Shown here piece after piece: positions 47,423 through 60,500 of a stretch of DNA of 64,000 nucleotides. A program made the translations under genes and the position numbers. The stretch covers positions 19,525,754 through 19,589,753 of the forward strand of contig VZDJ01000623.1 in assembly GCA_008694505.1 (NCBI GenBank), written 5' to 3'. This DNA is from Cyanoderma ruficeps (Eukaryota > Chordata > Aves > Passeriformes > Timaliidae). Every line of letters begins with the position of its first letter. Within the stretch, counting starts at the first letter, position 1. Below the pieces are notes generated by a model, which saw only the letters and a list, made by a program, of their open reading frames with translations, made no database searches and was not told the DNA's origin.

Positions 47423-49282
47423 CTAATTTATATATTGAAAAGTATTTAACTCTGAATGATTTTTATTTTGCTGTCACTTGTGGGTGAACTTTGTTTCTTC
47501 TCTATGAGGTATTACCTCAGTTTCTTCCTATCTTCTTGAATATCATCTGTCTTCTTACTCCCTCTTCTCCTTTGTAATTCTCAGTTCTCTTTCTTTGTGC
47601 TGTTGGGTATTTTTCCCATACACTTAGAAATCTGGGAATAAATGTAAGGGTAGTCTCTGTAACACTTTTACCTTTCCACCATTATCAGGTTTTACCCTCC
47701 AGTTCTTATTTTCTATTTGATTGTTTAAGCTAGTTCCATTTCTCTGCCCTGTCTTTTTAATGTTTTTCCCAGCATCCAGCTAGGGCAATTGAGATGGTTC
47801 TTACTGCATTTCCCTGCCTTCCATCTGAACCCATTCAACTGCTGAAGTACATTAACATGTTTTTTCTGAATCATGTACTGAAGTCATACAAGGCTAGGAA
47901 GAACACCAATTTAGGTTATGTTTCAAAATCCTCAAAATCAAAACATCAAAATAGGTTATATTTTCCTATTTCCACTGAGAGATGTATGAACCTCCATAAG
48001 AGGAGAGGAGATGGATCTGATAATCAGAAACTGGCACAGCTCTCAACATCTAAGCCCTATCCTTCAAGCAGCACTCTTTTCCCCACTATTTCCATCTGAG
48101 CCAAATTAGTCTTAGACGGGAGAGAAAATTTAGTGGGAAACATGATTGGGCATTTGTTCTTAACACAATAATATTTGTTGCATACATGCAAATGTAATAT
48201 ACTTGAAATCCCAGACAGATCTTCAAGAATCATATTAAATGGTTAAACTGGAATCCTAAAGACGGGCCTAGCGGATGGAAATGGCTCCTAGGATATGTAG
48301 GCTCTTGGGTTTACAAACATAAAAGACAGTGAATTATTTCTTGCTCTTTCGGGGCTGAGTCTCACTCTCACTGAAGTTTTGATGCTGAAATTGGTAGCAG
48401 TAGGACAGGAGGTTTTGTTGCTGTTAGCGTAATTATTATACTTCACTTAGTGTGCTCCTCTACTTGCTGGGACTAACAGCTCTGTAAATCTCTCAGTTGA
48501 CATTGAATTAGATTTCCTGTTCCTGGTACAGAAGACAAGCAAACCCTTCCCTGTGATTTACAAGCTGAGTTAAGGGTTTGTGTGTAGTCCCGTGAAACTG
48601 AGCTATGGACAGATTCCTTCTTTCGCAGAGTCAGGAATCTCATCTTTGCCACAGCAACAAACTGCTGTACCTAACTGCAGTTTGTATCTAGTTCAGAGCT
48701 AAGGAAGTCCCTTAAGTGATCCTAGGGCCAAGAGATTTGGCCCAGCATACAGTGATGAAAAAGAGTAGAAAAGCAACACTGATGTGTAAGGGCTCCCTTA
48801 CTAACAGGGAAAACAGCCAGCTCCCACTATGAGGTGGCAAAAATGGAAAGCTCTGCCAGGAAAGAAGGCAGAGATCCCCTACCAGTGGTAAGTCTTGTAT
48901 CTTTTGAACTGTATGCTCTATAGTTTCTGTTTTCTCACTGCATCCCTTAAGGTGTTCTATATTGAATTATTATTTCCTCACTGGAAGCTGGAAGTCACTT
49001 CTTTTGTTCCAAAATGGGAGAAAAATCCAGAAGCAAACTAACTTCACCAACATGCTTTAAGGTAAAGTCTCTGGTAACCATAACCTGCTCTGGTAATTTA
49101 ACATTCAATTTAGAGACTACATAAATGGGTGAATACATTCCAGAGGCTGGAATTTTTGATCATTTAATTTGATTCAATTAAAATCTCTATAGAAGGCAAC
49201 CCATTGCACTGTCTGTAACAAAACAGCTAAAAATTATGGTGAAAACAAAGGATTTTTTCCCAAGCTTAATTGAATTGAGGCC
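47423..49282. other. Intergenic region between TULP3 and the TEAD4 CpG island
   Basis: About 1.9 kb of AT-rich sequence. No repeat, RNA gene or convincing coding frame is seen; a 101-codon plus-strand frame at 47794-48099 has unremarkable composition and no recognisable motif. Confidence 0.55.
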
Positions 49283-49317
49283 TTTATTTATTACAGGGAA
49301 AGCAATACTAATTTACT

Positions 49318-49327
49318 GGGGGGGGGG
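49318..49327. repeat. Homopolymer run of ten G
   Basis: Uninterrupted G tract just before an A/T-rich segment; prone to length errors in sequencing. Confidence 0.95.
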
Positions 49328-49332
49328 AGGAC

Positions 49333-49338
49333 TTTATT
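49333..49338 (-). terminator. Candidate poly(A) signal for the minus-strand ORF
   Basis: TTTATT on the plus strand is AATAAA on the minus strand, about 500 bp after the stop of the 49833-50201 frame. Further copies are at 49283-49292. Confidence 0.3.
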
Positions 49339-49832
49339 TTAAAAATTGCATAAGAAAATCATTCTAATAGAGTACAAATAGGGTTGGGGAATCAGTCAGA
49401 TAAGTTTGCCCAACCCTCTCAGCTTTCTGTTCTAAGCAGAATCGTTTGGTTCTGCATTAACTCCAGTAAAAAAATCCCAAACAACCCACCACTAAAAAAC
49501 CTGTATTCTCCTGAGTGAGTTTCCATCTGCAACTAACTGAAGTCCCGCAAACCATTTGTGTGATGATTCACAGGAAGGAATAGGTTTCAATTCCTTCTCT
49601 TTGAGCTGCGTTGATTTGGCAAGGAAATGGGAGCAAAACAATGTTAGTCACATAATTAATGAGACCTGGCCTAGAATTCCCACTGAATATACGTGATGAG
49701 AAGTGAATTACCTTTCATATACATAGGGTTTTCTAAAAAAATACATATAGCTTAATAGAAACAGTGACTAAATTAATTCATTACAGGGCTTTATATAAAA
49801 AAAAGCAAACCGCCCCCCAAAAATCTTTTCAC

Positions 49833-50201
49833 TTAATTTTGTGACATCATCTTTTTTATATTGTATATACTCTTAATTCCTACAGTTTTATCAGAAAACC
49901 TGACTTTTATGAAATCGATGGGTTTTGCTATCTGGTTTCTGAGACCTTCATGCACAGTTAGTGCCTGTTTCCAGGTCTCTACAATTTTCACTGCAATTTG
50001 AAAGAGCTTTGGGTTCTTACAAAAAACCTCAGTTTCTTCAATATCCTGAAGTTTTAAAGAAAGCCAGCCACGTTGTAACTCTTCACGGGTAGTTACGTGC
50101 ACACCAGCCATCTGTGACAAAATCACCTGCTGGAGCCGCGGAAAAGTTTGGTTTGCCGATGTAGCTGCATTCCCCGAGCTGCGGCTAGGATGTAGTTGCA
50201 T
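49833..50201 (-). CDS. Unrecognised 122-codon ORF divergent from the TEAD4 CpG island
   Basis: I do not recognise this product. The frame runs from an ATG at 50201 to a TGA stop at 49835-49833. Unlike the GC-artefact frames nearby it has a balanced, globular-looking composition and probable helices (EELQRGWLSLKLQDIEETEV, LFQIAVKIVETWKQALTVHE). Two models are possible: a continuous exon, or a spliced form using donor GTGAGA at 50279 and acceptor attttgtcacag ending at 50112. The spliced form would join 50402-50280 (MLARPPAKRDLP to QSAALENAD) to MAGVHVTTREELQ in phase 0 for about 132 residues. Its 5' end lies in the CpG island, head-to-head with the inferred TEAD4 start. It could equally be part of a long non-coding RNA. 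Confidence 0.4.
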   Translation of the reverse strand: MQLHPSRSSGNAATSANQTFPRLQQVILSQMAGVHVTTREELQRGWLSLKLQDIEETEVFCKNPKLFQIAVKIVETWKQALTVHEGLRNQIAKPIDFIKVRFSDKTVGIKSIYNIKKMMSQN

Positions 50202-50949
50202 TTACTAAACTCGCTGGTTTCCTACTGCTTTTGTTTTGGGGATGTGGCTTTCCAACCCTAGTGCGATTCTCGGTCTCACATCAGCATTTTCTAGCGCAGC
50301 ACTCTGGCATTCCTGTATGAACAGGTAGGAAAGGAACAGCTCCGACGTTAGACTGAGAAAAGCCACGGGGAGATCCCGCTTTGCGGGTGGGCGGGCGAGC
50401 ACCCCCCGGCTGCCGTGTCGGGCCGGGCCGTAGTTTCGCAGCAGCTCCGCGGGGCTGGGCGGGAATCACGGCCGGTCTCTGAGGGGTTCCGCAGCCGCCG
50501 GGCCGCGCAGGGGGGAGCCCGGGAGCCGCGTCCCTGCCGGGGCGGCGCAGGGGTGTCCCCGGGGCCGGAGCCCCCTCACGGGCGCTTGGCCCATCGCCCC
50601 AGGGAAAGCACCGGGCAAGCGGCGGCGTTCCCGGGAATCCGCGGCCGGCCCGTCCGGGCCGCGCACTCCAAGTTCTCCCGTGCCGGGCGCCGTGCCTGCT
50701 CTCGATTCCTGGCGGCGGCGGCGGCGTCTCGCCCGCTCCCAGCGCTGCCGAGCCGCCCCCTTCCCCTGCTCCCGGCCGCCCGCCCGGAGTTTCCTTCCCC
50801 CGCCCCCGCGGGCCCCTCTTCCGGCCATTGCCCGCGTTCCCTCCGCCCCGGTCACACACGGCCCCCGGCCGGGGAGCGCCCGGCCCCGCTGGGTTTTGTT
50901 CCCAACTCCGCCTCGGCCCTTCTGCCCCCCGCCCCCCGCCAGTCCCCTC

Positions 50950-51170
50950 CCAGCCCCGTCCCAGCCCCAGCCTTTGCCGGCAGTCCCTCCCTCCCTCGGC
51001 CGCCTTCATTTCATACCAACTCTCATTCCTCGCATTCCTCACTTCCTCCTTTCAAACTCCAGGGGAAATAAAAACCCTCCCTTTTCCTCCCAAACTCCGG
51101 CCCGGCCGCCCCCCCCACCCCCCGCCCCGCCGCCGCCCGGGCTCGCCGTCCCGCCGGCCGCGCTCCTCAG
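50950..51170 (+). other. TEAD4: Inferred TEAD4 exon 1, non-coding (5' end approximate)
   Basis: A near-perfect donor (ctcctcag/gtgagt) lies at 51170/51171 in the CpG island. Vertebrate TEAD genes have non-coding 5' exons far from the first coding exon. The assignment to TEAD4 rests on synteny only, and the start coordinate is a placeholder. Confidence 0.4.
51024..51038 (+). promoter_or_regulatory. Tandem M-CAT (TEAD) sites with 3-bp spacing
   Basis: CATTCC-TCG-CATTCC: two perfect M-CAT cores in direct repeat. TEAD proteins bind such DR3 pairs cooperatively. Located about 130 bp before the inferred first-exon donor. Confidence 0.5.
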
Positions 51171-51518
51171 GTGAGTGTGCGCTTTGTGCCTCCGCTCCCG
51201 CCGGCCCGGCCGCCCCCCCGCTGCCGCCCCATCCCATCCCATTCCATCCCCTCCCGGCCACCCGCCCGGCCCGGCATTGTTCGCCTCTCCCTGCAGCCGC
51301 GGGACCGGCAAGGGGGAGCCCCGCGGGCCCACCCCGGAGCCGCTCCTCGCCAACTTTTTTCTTTGCGACTTGGCGGCGACGACGATGCTGAGCGGGAGGC
51401 TGACCCGCCCGCTCCCCCTGTCCCAGCCCCCGCTCCCACCCCTGCGGGCTCGGGGGTGGGGATCGGGCGGGAGCGAGGGGCAGGCGCGCACTAACAGCGC
51501 TCGGTGCTCTCTTGGCAG

Positions 51519-51597
51519 AAAGTCCTGGAGCTGAAGGAGGATTTGAAGCCGGTCCCCGCTGCCCCTGCGGAACAGCAGCCGCTCTTGCCTCGCTCAG
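51519..51597 (+). other. TEAD4: Inferred TEAD4 exon 2, non-coding candidate
   Basis: Bounded by acceptor gtgctctcttggcag and a gtcagg donor after cctcgctcag. No ATG opens a TEAD-like protein here. It may be an alternative or second 5' UTR exon; weaker support than the donor at 51170. Confidence 0.3.
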
Positions 51598-54500
51598 GTC
51601 AGGACGCGCCGTTCCACGATGGCTTTACCGCGGGGCGAAGGGGCGCGGGTGCCTGCGGGAGACGGGCTGGGAGGGAGGGTGCGGAGCCGCTCCTGTGCGA
51701 CAGGCGAGGCACAGGCGTACAAAGGAAGCGATGGGAACATCCTCAATGGAGCCTCCGGCGGCTTCCCCCGCCGGGAAGGGGCTGCCGGCGCTGCCACTTC
51801 GGGAACTCGGTCGCTGAAAACTGCAGCGTTAATGGGGAGGGGAAAAAAAAGAAAAAAGAGGTTTCTGTACGGTTCGTAGATATGCTCTTGGGGAGGGTGG
51901 AAAGGAGGAGCAGTACTTGATGTAGTAAAGTTTGATGTAAATTATGGAAGATGATTTGGGGGAAAAAACAGAACAAAAAAATCATAAGCCTGTCTGTGAA
52001 GAGGTCCGTAGGTTGTTGCGGGGCAGTTCAGTTATTCTGAAGTTAGAGTTGAGTTTTGGTGGCGTGCCACAGGAAGGGATTAAAGAAACCCCAAACAAAC
52101 CCAGCACACACATAAAAACCAAACAGAAAGCTTTCCGGACTAATCTTTTATCTTATGCAGATAATTCCGTTTAAACAATTTCTTGCATGGGATGCTAAAG
52201 ATGGGGCTATTTTTGCAGAAGAGGGAAGAAGTGTAACTCTACATGTTTTAAGGACTTCTATAAAGTATTTTATAATGAACGATGACATATGTTAAAAAGA
52301 AACCCTAACAAAAACAAAACCTCAGAACTAACCACAATTAATTGCCAACTTTGTTTTTGTTTAACCTGGAGTTACACGCATGTTGCTTTCTAAGCTTAAG
52401 AGTTGAGTTCTGAGACTCCTCTACAAATAAACAACGCAAAACACTTTTCAAGTACAGAGGGCGAGTAGGAGGAAAGGAGATTTAGGGATTGGGTTTATTT
52501 TTCTCTTTATAACTGAAAATAACTGTTACTGGGGACAGGTCGGCAATCCCAGGACCTGACTGCAGAGTCAGGTGTGCAGAGTGAGCAGAGCACTCCTTCA
52601 CCTGTCTGTCCATCTGTCTGGGTTGATGAGAGAGGTTTTATTGTTCTCCCGCAGAAGGAAGTGGGCAGCGGGACAGGGCAGAGAGTAACGGGGAGGAGCG
52701 AGAGGAGCAGAACAAGGGGGAAAGCAGAACAAGGGTATGTAGCAAGTGCTGGGGCTGGGCTGATGCTGCTGTAGAGACACCTGTGCAGTTAAAGCTTTTG
52801 GTTTCGCTGCCTTGTTCTCATGACAGAGTAGCCTGGGATCGTCCTGTTCTGAATACAGAGCGGCTTCTTTATTAGGGCTCCGGATGCTGAGGGACTCTGG
52901 TTTTCTCTGGAACTTGGGTTGCCAGAGTGAAGGACAGCCAGTCACCTTTTCAGGTTTTTTTTGCAGGGGGTGCAGTCACCTTTTTCAAGTTTTCCTAAAT
53001 CCCAGGGTGAATGGCTCCCTCAGACTTGAGCACTAAACGGTCTTATCAATCTCTAAACTGGGCTATCAGCTCATTGTTTGTGCCCTCTTGGAGGTGATCC
53101 TGGAAGCAAGTAAATGTGCATGAGAATGGTTACCAGGAATTTCTCCACTGTCTTGGATCCTGCCACTTCTTTTGGATTTTGAAATTAGTGCTGCTGATGC
53201 TTTTGAAGTATTTTAGGCTGTTACTGTGATAAGCATTTCTATGTTGCTGTATTAAAGAACATCTGTGGGAAAATGGTATGAAAATAGCACTGCTAAGTTT
53301 AAAAGAGGAAAAGGGGTCCATGGCACCCTCTCTTGTCTGTGGCTTACATAAAATCACAGTTGCTGAAAAGTTTTCTTGCTCAGGTATTAGTTTCACAGAA
53401 TTCAAGTAGAGTAAGTAGTTTTAAGAGGGTTGCTGAAAAGTTTCCAAGAGATACAGCTTTCATCTCTGCACGCTCATTCACAGCTTTCCTTCCTCGGTAT
53501 TATTATGTGTCCTTTTCTGTATCTTTCAGCTCTTGGTTTCATCCCAGTGTAAGCCAAGGGGTGGGTCCACAAAGAGTTGAGGCTGGCACTGCTGTGGACC
53601 TGTCCCCAGGGCCTCGGAGCGCCCATTTCCTTATTTGTCACATCTCTGTGCTTTGTCACTGCCAGGGACACTGGCACTGCTGTTCACTGCCCCGGGGCTG
53701 ACCAGAGGAAAAGTAACACTTTGCTTTTAGCAAGTTCATTTTCAGCCACATCTGTTCATTCTCCAGTCAAGTTAATCATATGTGGTGTGATAAACATAAG
53801 TTAATCTTGTGCTGGTGTGTCTGGAGGAGGAGTTGCAAAGACAAGGAGGTGAAGGGTGGGAGAAGAATGGGGACATTTTCCTAACAACATTGCCATTTTC
53901 CCCCGCCTTAAGTAATTCCTTGGACCACGTCTACAGCAGCTCCTGTGAGAGCAAAACGATTTTCTGTTTTATCTGATGACGACTGTATCTTAAGAATGTG
54001 AAAATTTAGTATTACCTTTTTAAAAGATCTACTTTCCCTATAGCTCATGGTTGTCTTGTTCATTTGCTAGGTTTGGGGTTTGGCTTGGTTCTTCCCTCCC
54101 ACTCCCCCGTGATATGTAAAAGTTTTCTTGGGCAAGTTTTTCATCACCCAATATACATCAGAAAAGTTTTCTTACTCTGTTGCTGCAGTTTTTGCCTTGG
54201 TGTGTATTTCTCTGAAATGACTGGTTGTTATTTCTCTCTGCATTTGCATCTTCTAATTTCTTACAAGCTACTAATGGGGGTATCATAACAATATTTTTCA
54301 ATTTTCTAGGTCTAATTATTGGAGGTTTTTTATAATTTCACTTTCTTCAGTTTATCTGTGTTTCTTTGTCAGAACTAGATCCAATATTCCACAAGTTGGA
54401 GTGATTAATTTCTCTTCATTGCCTGAAGTGATATCTGAGCCCAGGCAGATTAAAGTCACATTGGTCATTTTGCAGCAGAAGCATTTGCTTTGCAGACAAC

Positions 54501-57500
54501 TCTCTCATTTGTTCAGCATTCTCGCTCTTGCTCCTGCTTCTGGCAGGGCTTTGTCCTCGATTTTATCTCTGGGTTTTCTTTACATTGCTTTTTCACATAG
54601 TCCTATTTGTCTCCCTTGCTTCTTTTGTTTTCTTTTTTATGTTAACTCCGAGTTGTTTCTACCCACTGGTGCTTGTAAACTTCTTTCTGTATCACCTGCA
54701 AGTTTCATTAGCATTACCTTGAGTCAGTCTGAGATCTTTAATTAAAATGTCAAAGACAACTGGACTAGCAAAGATCCTAACCCAGTAGATGCCCCCTGTA
54801 TCTGTAGGATCTGCTTGTGTATCATATATGTCATTATGCATAGTTTTGAAGCCATTAGTTAATTTTCTAATAATATGATCAGTGCTCTCCAGGGCCAATC
54901 TGAATTAATTTTTAGTTGTGACTTCTGTAGAGTAACAAATGCCATTTTGAATCTAAACGTTCTTTGCTGTGCTCTCTGTTCTTTTCATTCTCTACCTACA
55001 CAGCATTTCTATCTTCCTTTGAGGAGCAATCCAAGTTTATTAGGATTTACAGTAACGGATGCTCCCCTCTCTCCAGCTTCTGCCAACAGCCATGCTAAAT
55101 AAATGCCCGGTGTGTTCCTTTGTAGAGCCTTGTAAAAAAGCCGTGAGTTGGCATGCATGGAGCTTGTGACAAGATCTGAGACTAGATCATTAGAGAGTTT
55201 TTTAGGGGCATAAGGAGGTGTTTTGAGTTTTTGGGGTTTTTTGGGAATGGTGGGAGGGCTCGGTAGTTTTTTGGTTTTTTTGTTCCTGCCGCTTGGGTCC
55301 TCCTTTTTCTGGAGATGATGCAGTCACCCCCCTTTGTTTTTAACACCATATGAATTAGACGTTTTCCTGCTAGGGAGGGGCAGGTTTTCCAGTTCCTGGT
55401 GCTACTGGCTGAGTCACTGGCTCTGTTTTTCTGTTCTCTTGTAGGTTTATAGTTACCTTGTTCTTACCTTTGTTAGAGTGTGATTGCCAAAGGGTAGGTG
55501 TTTTACACTCCTGTATTTCTGAGACATGAGTGCCAGTGGCTTTCAGAGCCTGGGTGCAAGCCTTTGAAACATCTGCTTTGCTATTGCCAAAGAGAATATA
55601 AATCAGCATAGTCCTCAAAGTGCCTCCCTTCCAACAGTATGGTAACCATTAATGACAGATGCCCAGGCAAAGTGTAATCTCTTGGAACCTGGAGTGCTTG
55701 AGCTAAGGAGGAAATGTCAAGAGAACATGGAGCAGGTGTATACTGAAATGGAAAGGGAGGATCTGCTAATGTGTCCTAAGTTCATTTTACTTGATCATAC
55801 AACTCCCGTAGCTCATTGAAATAACGCTCATTTGTACCAAACTAGCGGGACTTAGGCAAATCTTTTGGTTTGAAAATCTTGTCAGCTTAGGGGGAAAAAA
55901 AAAGGGTGTAAAAGAGAGGTTTGTATAAAAAGATTATATCCCAGCACACTCACTGCTCTTTGAATTACCTTTATAAAAATAAAATAATAAAATTCTATTT
56001 ATTTCTCTGCCACCACTTGTGCAGGTGGAACATGTAAATCTCTGCTTCTATCCGGTCAGTATGTGAACTGAAAAACAGAGTAGCAGCATCTTTTTCACTG
56101 CTTTTGGTCACAGGTTTTATTTGTAAGAAGATGCTTTAAAAACTGTAGCAGAGTCTGTGGTTGGCTGTATCTCTTTAAGAATCTGGTTTTGCTTGGCTAG
56201 CTGCCCTTGTTCTCCTGTAGATTAATCCAGCAGAAGGTATATAACCTGCTGACCTTCCTGGCGAGAAGGGTCTGGAAGGGCAAGGAGATAAATCAGAAGG
56301 TTCATGCTTTCCTGTAATATCTGGGGACAAGTTTGTTTTTTAGTTTTTCACTTTTTTTTTGCTGATTCCTGTTCGAAGGTTGGGGTAGTAATTACAGATT
56401 CTCATGATTTTCATTTGCTTTTTACGAAGTCACTCTGTGTTCAGGAGGTTGGAGATGTTGACATGTTTATGCCACATTTAGCGAGAGAGGAAAGAGTTCT
56501 GAACTCAAAATTACACTGGAGTTGAGTTACTGTCTCATGTATCAAACTGGTAGGAGCACTGGAATCTGTCAAAAATGCCTGGTGTGTGTTTGCTAGGAAA
56601 TTTCACACTGTTGTACAGAAAGGTCGACTTTCCCCAGTGTCAGCCTTAAGAGCTGAATGTGTAAGCAGTGACCTGCTGCATGATCCAGATGGAGTGTGTA
56701 CTCCAAAACTGAGCTGTGGTGGTGTCTGAGTTCCCCAGGAAGGTGCAGCGGGGTTGGTAGCCACGGGTAGGGTTCATTTATGTGATGCAGGTGTTTTGTC
56801 GTGGCTGTTCTTTACCAGGGCATTGCCTTATAACAAGTATCAAACCCCTTTAAGCTCATGGCTGATACTGCTAGAATCAAAGCACGTGTAATTGGTTGAC
56901 TGAGGGAGGAAAAGTCAAAAGAGCACCGAGCATTGGTGTCATTTTATATACCTGTTCTGCCTGTTGGTCATTTGCATTTGTCTTGAGCCTTTAGTGGAGA
57001 GCTTAGTCCTGAGCAGACAGGTCATGCCCACAGCACAGACCACGTGCCAGCACCACAGAAGGAGAAATTTGACTGCATTCATGGCTTGTGTGATCACTGT
57101 CTGTCTACTCTCTTTAAGTCTTTTAGTCCAGGTTCAGCTATTTCTTTCCTTGGGGACTGACTACGGTTTTGGAGCTAAACATTTTCACTGCATTGGGTGA
57201 GATTTGCAAACATCTGTCTCTTGTCTGAGCTCATGTTCAGTTCTGCCATTAGTGTCACGAGAAGTTAAGTATGTCACAGTTTTGAGGCTTTGCTGGCACC
57301 TATCTTTGAGTCCTGGACAAGAGACTGAAAGATGTCATGAGCAGGAGGCAGGATTAGGCAATAAGAATTTGATTTGGATATCATAAAGTGGGCATTAGGA
57401 GTCTAAGCTTCGTGTTGCTTGTTGGCAAGCCCTTAAAAAATGCTCTATTTCCAAACAGTGTTAAACATGAGCCTCCCTGAAGTTACCACTTGCAATTGCA

Positions 57501-60500
57501 AATCACTTTTAAAGTTCACCTTTTCTTGCCTTGAAGTTCTTGTCTAGATTTTAACCTAATTTTGATTTTTCCATTGGGTGGTTCACTTACATCTTCATGT
57601 TCTATTTTTTTCCATAGGAAAAAGGGGGCTTTTGAGCCCATTGGTGAGATTTTCAGGACAACTGAGTTTTGGCGAATTTAGGAGCAAGGTTTTGTTAGGT
57701 TGCTATTGAAGGTTCCTTATCCTTTAATAATTGGGTGAATAATATGCTTTGGGAAAATGCTCAGCTTGATTTATTTCTGTCTCCAGCTTGGTTTGGTAAT
57801 TCTCAAGTCATTTTAGACAGTCAATATCCACACTTGTCTGTACATAAAGGGACAGTTACAATTTTCCTGTGTTAGCTGACACTACCAGTGCTTCAGTGAT
57901 AGAAAAGTGATGTGATTATAGTCCTTGCTCTCCTTCCAGCTCCAGGGAGAATGACTCCCGGTGACTGCTGCTGCTAGCACGAGGGTGACTAACCACTTTC
58001 ACCCTGCCACAACCTTCGTCTGTTTGGGAAGCTGTGAAACACATGCCACATGTCTTGGAAAGTCAGGGAGAATGGGAGCTCTGGGAACAGTTCCCACATG
58101 GGAGATAACAGTGACTCCCCAGGAATTCCACTGTTCCTTTGAGAGCTGGGGCCAGCCCAGTGCGTGGCTCAATCCCAGCACAACCTGGCAGTGTCAATCT
58201 CTGCTGCCCTTGCTGGCTCGTTTTTCTCTCCCAGCTGAGACATAAATCACCCAGTGGTCATTTTGTCAGTCCCAGGCTGGTGGCCTTGTGATGTGGCCTG
58301 TACGTGGGAGCTGGGCATGAGCTGCCCATGGCCCAGGATCAATCCCCAAGCTGGCCACCCACCCCTAGATTAGTGGGATCAGAGCCGGCCTTTGGGTCTT
58401 GTTTTTGGGTTGTGGGTTTTTTTTTCTCCCCTCCTTAGGGCAGCAAGGCTCTGTGCTCTGTTTCCTTTATCTCAAATGTAACCGATTGGATGGTGTGCAA
58501 GGCCACACACAGCCTTATCTCATCATATCCTGTTTGACTGCATTATCCAGGGCTGCGCTGATAGAAGTTCTCCTCTCTCCTTGCTTTGATTTATATCGCT
58601 CTGCTGGACGCTACATCCTCTCTCTGTTTCAGCCAGAGCTAGCTACTGCAATCATTTAAGAGTTGTTTTGCTTTGCTCGGGAAGTCAGGTGCCTTTTGAA
58701 CAGCAGCTGCTGCAGGCAGTTTCGGTGTAGCAAACAAACCAAGCTTGGTTTTGTGTTAGGCAGTGTGACAAGCATTCATCTGCAGCCCAGCCTCCTGTTG
58801 GGATATGATCTGAGGCTAGTGGCGTTTGTTCCTTTGTGAACCAGTCTCATTCAGTGTTGAGACAGAGACAAAAATCTCGCCGTGCGGCCTGTGGATGTAG
58901 TGTGTGTATTACCTTGCCCAATACACAGGCAAATCTCTGTTCTTTCCTCCTGGCCGGGCACTGCTGCTGGTTAAGAGCTTTTATGTCCTCTACAGTCAGT
59001 AACACTTACCTTAACTGGCTTTATTCATGGGATTATGCGGCCATAGGACTCTGCTGTCCTGGGCGGATTGGACTATTCACAGGGAATCGCCACCATTACT
59101 CAGGATTGCTGGAGACCCCGGGCAAAAAGCGAGATGACGGCCAGGCTCAGCCCCTGGCTAAGCTGTTCGGGCTGTTTGAGTGAAGCTCTCTCGAGAGGCC
59201 CAGTGAATTTAACCCACCCATCTCCACTGTCTCCAGGTTGCTTTAATGATGGGAATGCAGCTCCTAAGAAGCCTGAGGAGCTGATTGCTGTCTGGTGCTG
59301 CAAATGTGCTGTTACCTTCCCAGATACAGTTCAAAGCCAGCTGGTCTTGCTTCAGTTGCATCTTTATTTTTTTTCCTGTAGAGACCCTATAAACACGTCC
59401 ATGATTTTTGTCCTCTTTTGTCTGCAAGCTTTAACAAATCTTATTTATCACTGAGTACCTGCTTTCCTACCTTTTCCCTTTCCAGTATGTTTTTCCTGCA
59501 GTCTTTGAGTTGCACCGTCTGGGAGCTACTCATCTACTGATTGCACTCATTTTTCTCTTTCAGAGGAACTAAGCTTTTCTTGTAGTGTCCCATAGAATTT
59601 TCCAGTCTTCTTCCTCTGGTAAGTTTGAATACGATCTTCCATCTTGTACCTTGAGCAATAGGTTTCTTAGTATTCCAGACTGTTGCTTCCCTAAACCCAA
59701 ATTTTTTTGTATCACTGTGTTGTGCAAGTTCATTTGCTAGGTGTTCTAGATGGCAGTAAGTGGCTGGTTGCTCCTATTTCCAGGTTTTCTTATTGTTTTA
59801 TATATATAAAAAACGCTATAGCTTGAGCAACAGGATATCTGTTATGGCTGAAGTGTTTGGGGTGGTGTTTTTTTTTTTTTTTTTAATTCTCTGACTGCTG
59901 ATCAGATATGAAAATGTTGTGATTCGAATCCTCTACAGTAGCGATACTTGGCTCACGTTACCAAAGTAGTGAATACCGGAATTGTTTGGGTTTGTTTGCA
60001 TTTCAATGACACCAAGGAGTACCTAAATGCCGGCCACCACAGCCTGAAGTTCCAGGGAGTGAGGCCGAGGGTGAAGGGATGTTCTGGGTAAAACAGAGCG
60101 GCTTTCTCAGGGCACAGCCGGCTCCGGAGCAGGAGTGGGAGCTCCGGTCAGACTGCGCACGGCTGTGCTGGCAAGGGCTCCTGCCTGGCAGCGGTGAGTG
60201 GATGGGGACCTCTCTGTTCTTGTGTTCTGCTCCATTCCAGCAGGGAAAGGGGGTGCCCGTGGAGTGGGGGGAGTCTTTTGGACAGAGCACCTCTAAGAAA
60301 AGTGAACAACTGGAGGCAGCTGGCTGCAATTTTTCAGATCCTTAGGAAAGTATGATTTTGTGTCGAGCAGCTGCCACAAACACTTAAGAGGGAGCTGTTA
60401 CCAACAGTAATGACTGAGGGATTAATATTAGAAAGCAGATGTGTCAGACTATGAAGTCTGTTTAAAGATGTGCTCCCTGTCAATGAGATCTTGCTGAAGG

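Larger units (their letters stand above)
50350..51700. promoter_or_regulatory. CpG island, inferred TEAD4 promoter
   Basis: Extremely GC- and CpG-rich block of about 1.3 kb, the third in the window. By conserved gene order the next gene after TULP3 on the plus strand is TEAD4. A tandem CATTCC pair (51024-51029 and 51033-51038), single CATTCC sites at 50308-50313 and 51240-51245, and strong plus-strand splice donors support a plus-strand promoter. Long frames on both strands here are compositional. Confidence 0.65.

Noticed and set aside
47794..48099. 101-codon plus-strand ORF between TULP3 and the TEAD4 island
   Set aside because: No upstream promoter signs, splice support or recognisable motif; a length expected by chance in this much sequence.
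50281..51534. Several long ORFs on both strands, up to 253 codons, around 50.3-51.5 kb
   Set aside because: Pro/Arg/Gly/Ala-rich frames overlapping on both strands in a CpG island; open because stop codons are AT-rich, with no recognisable domain.
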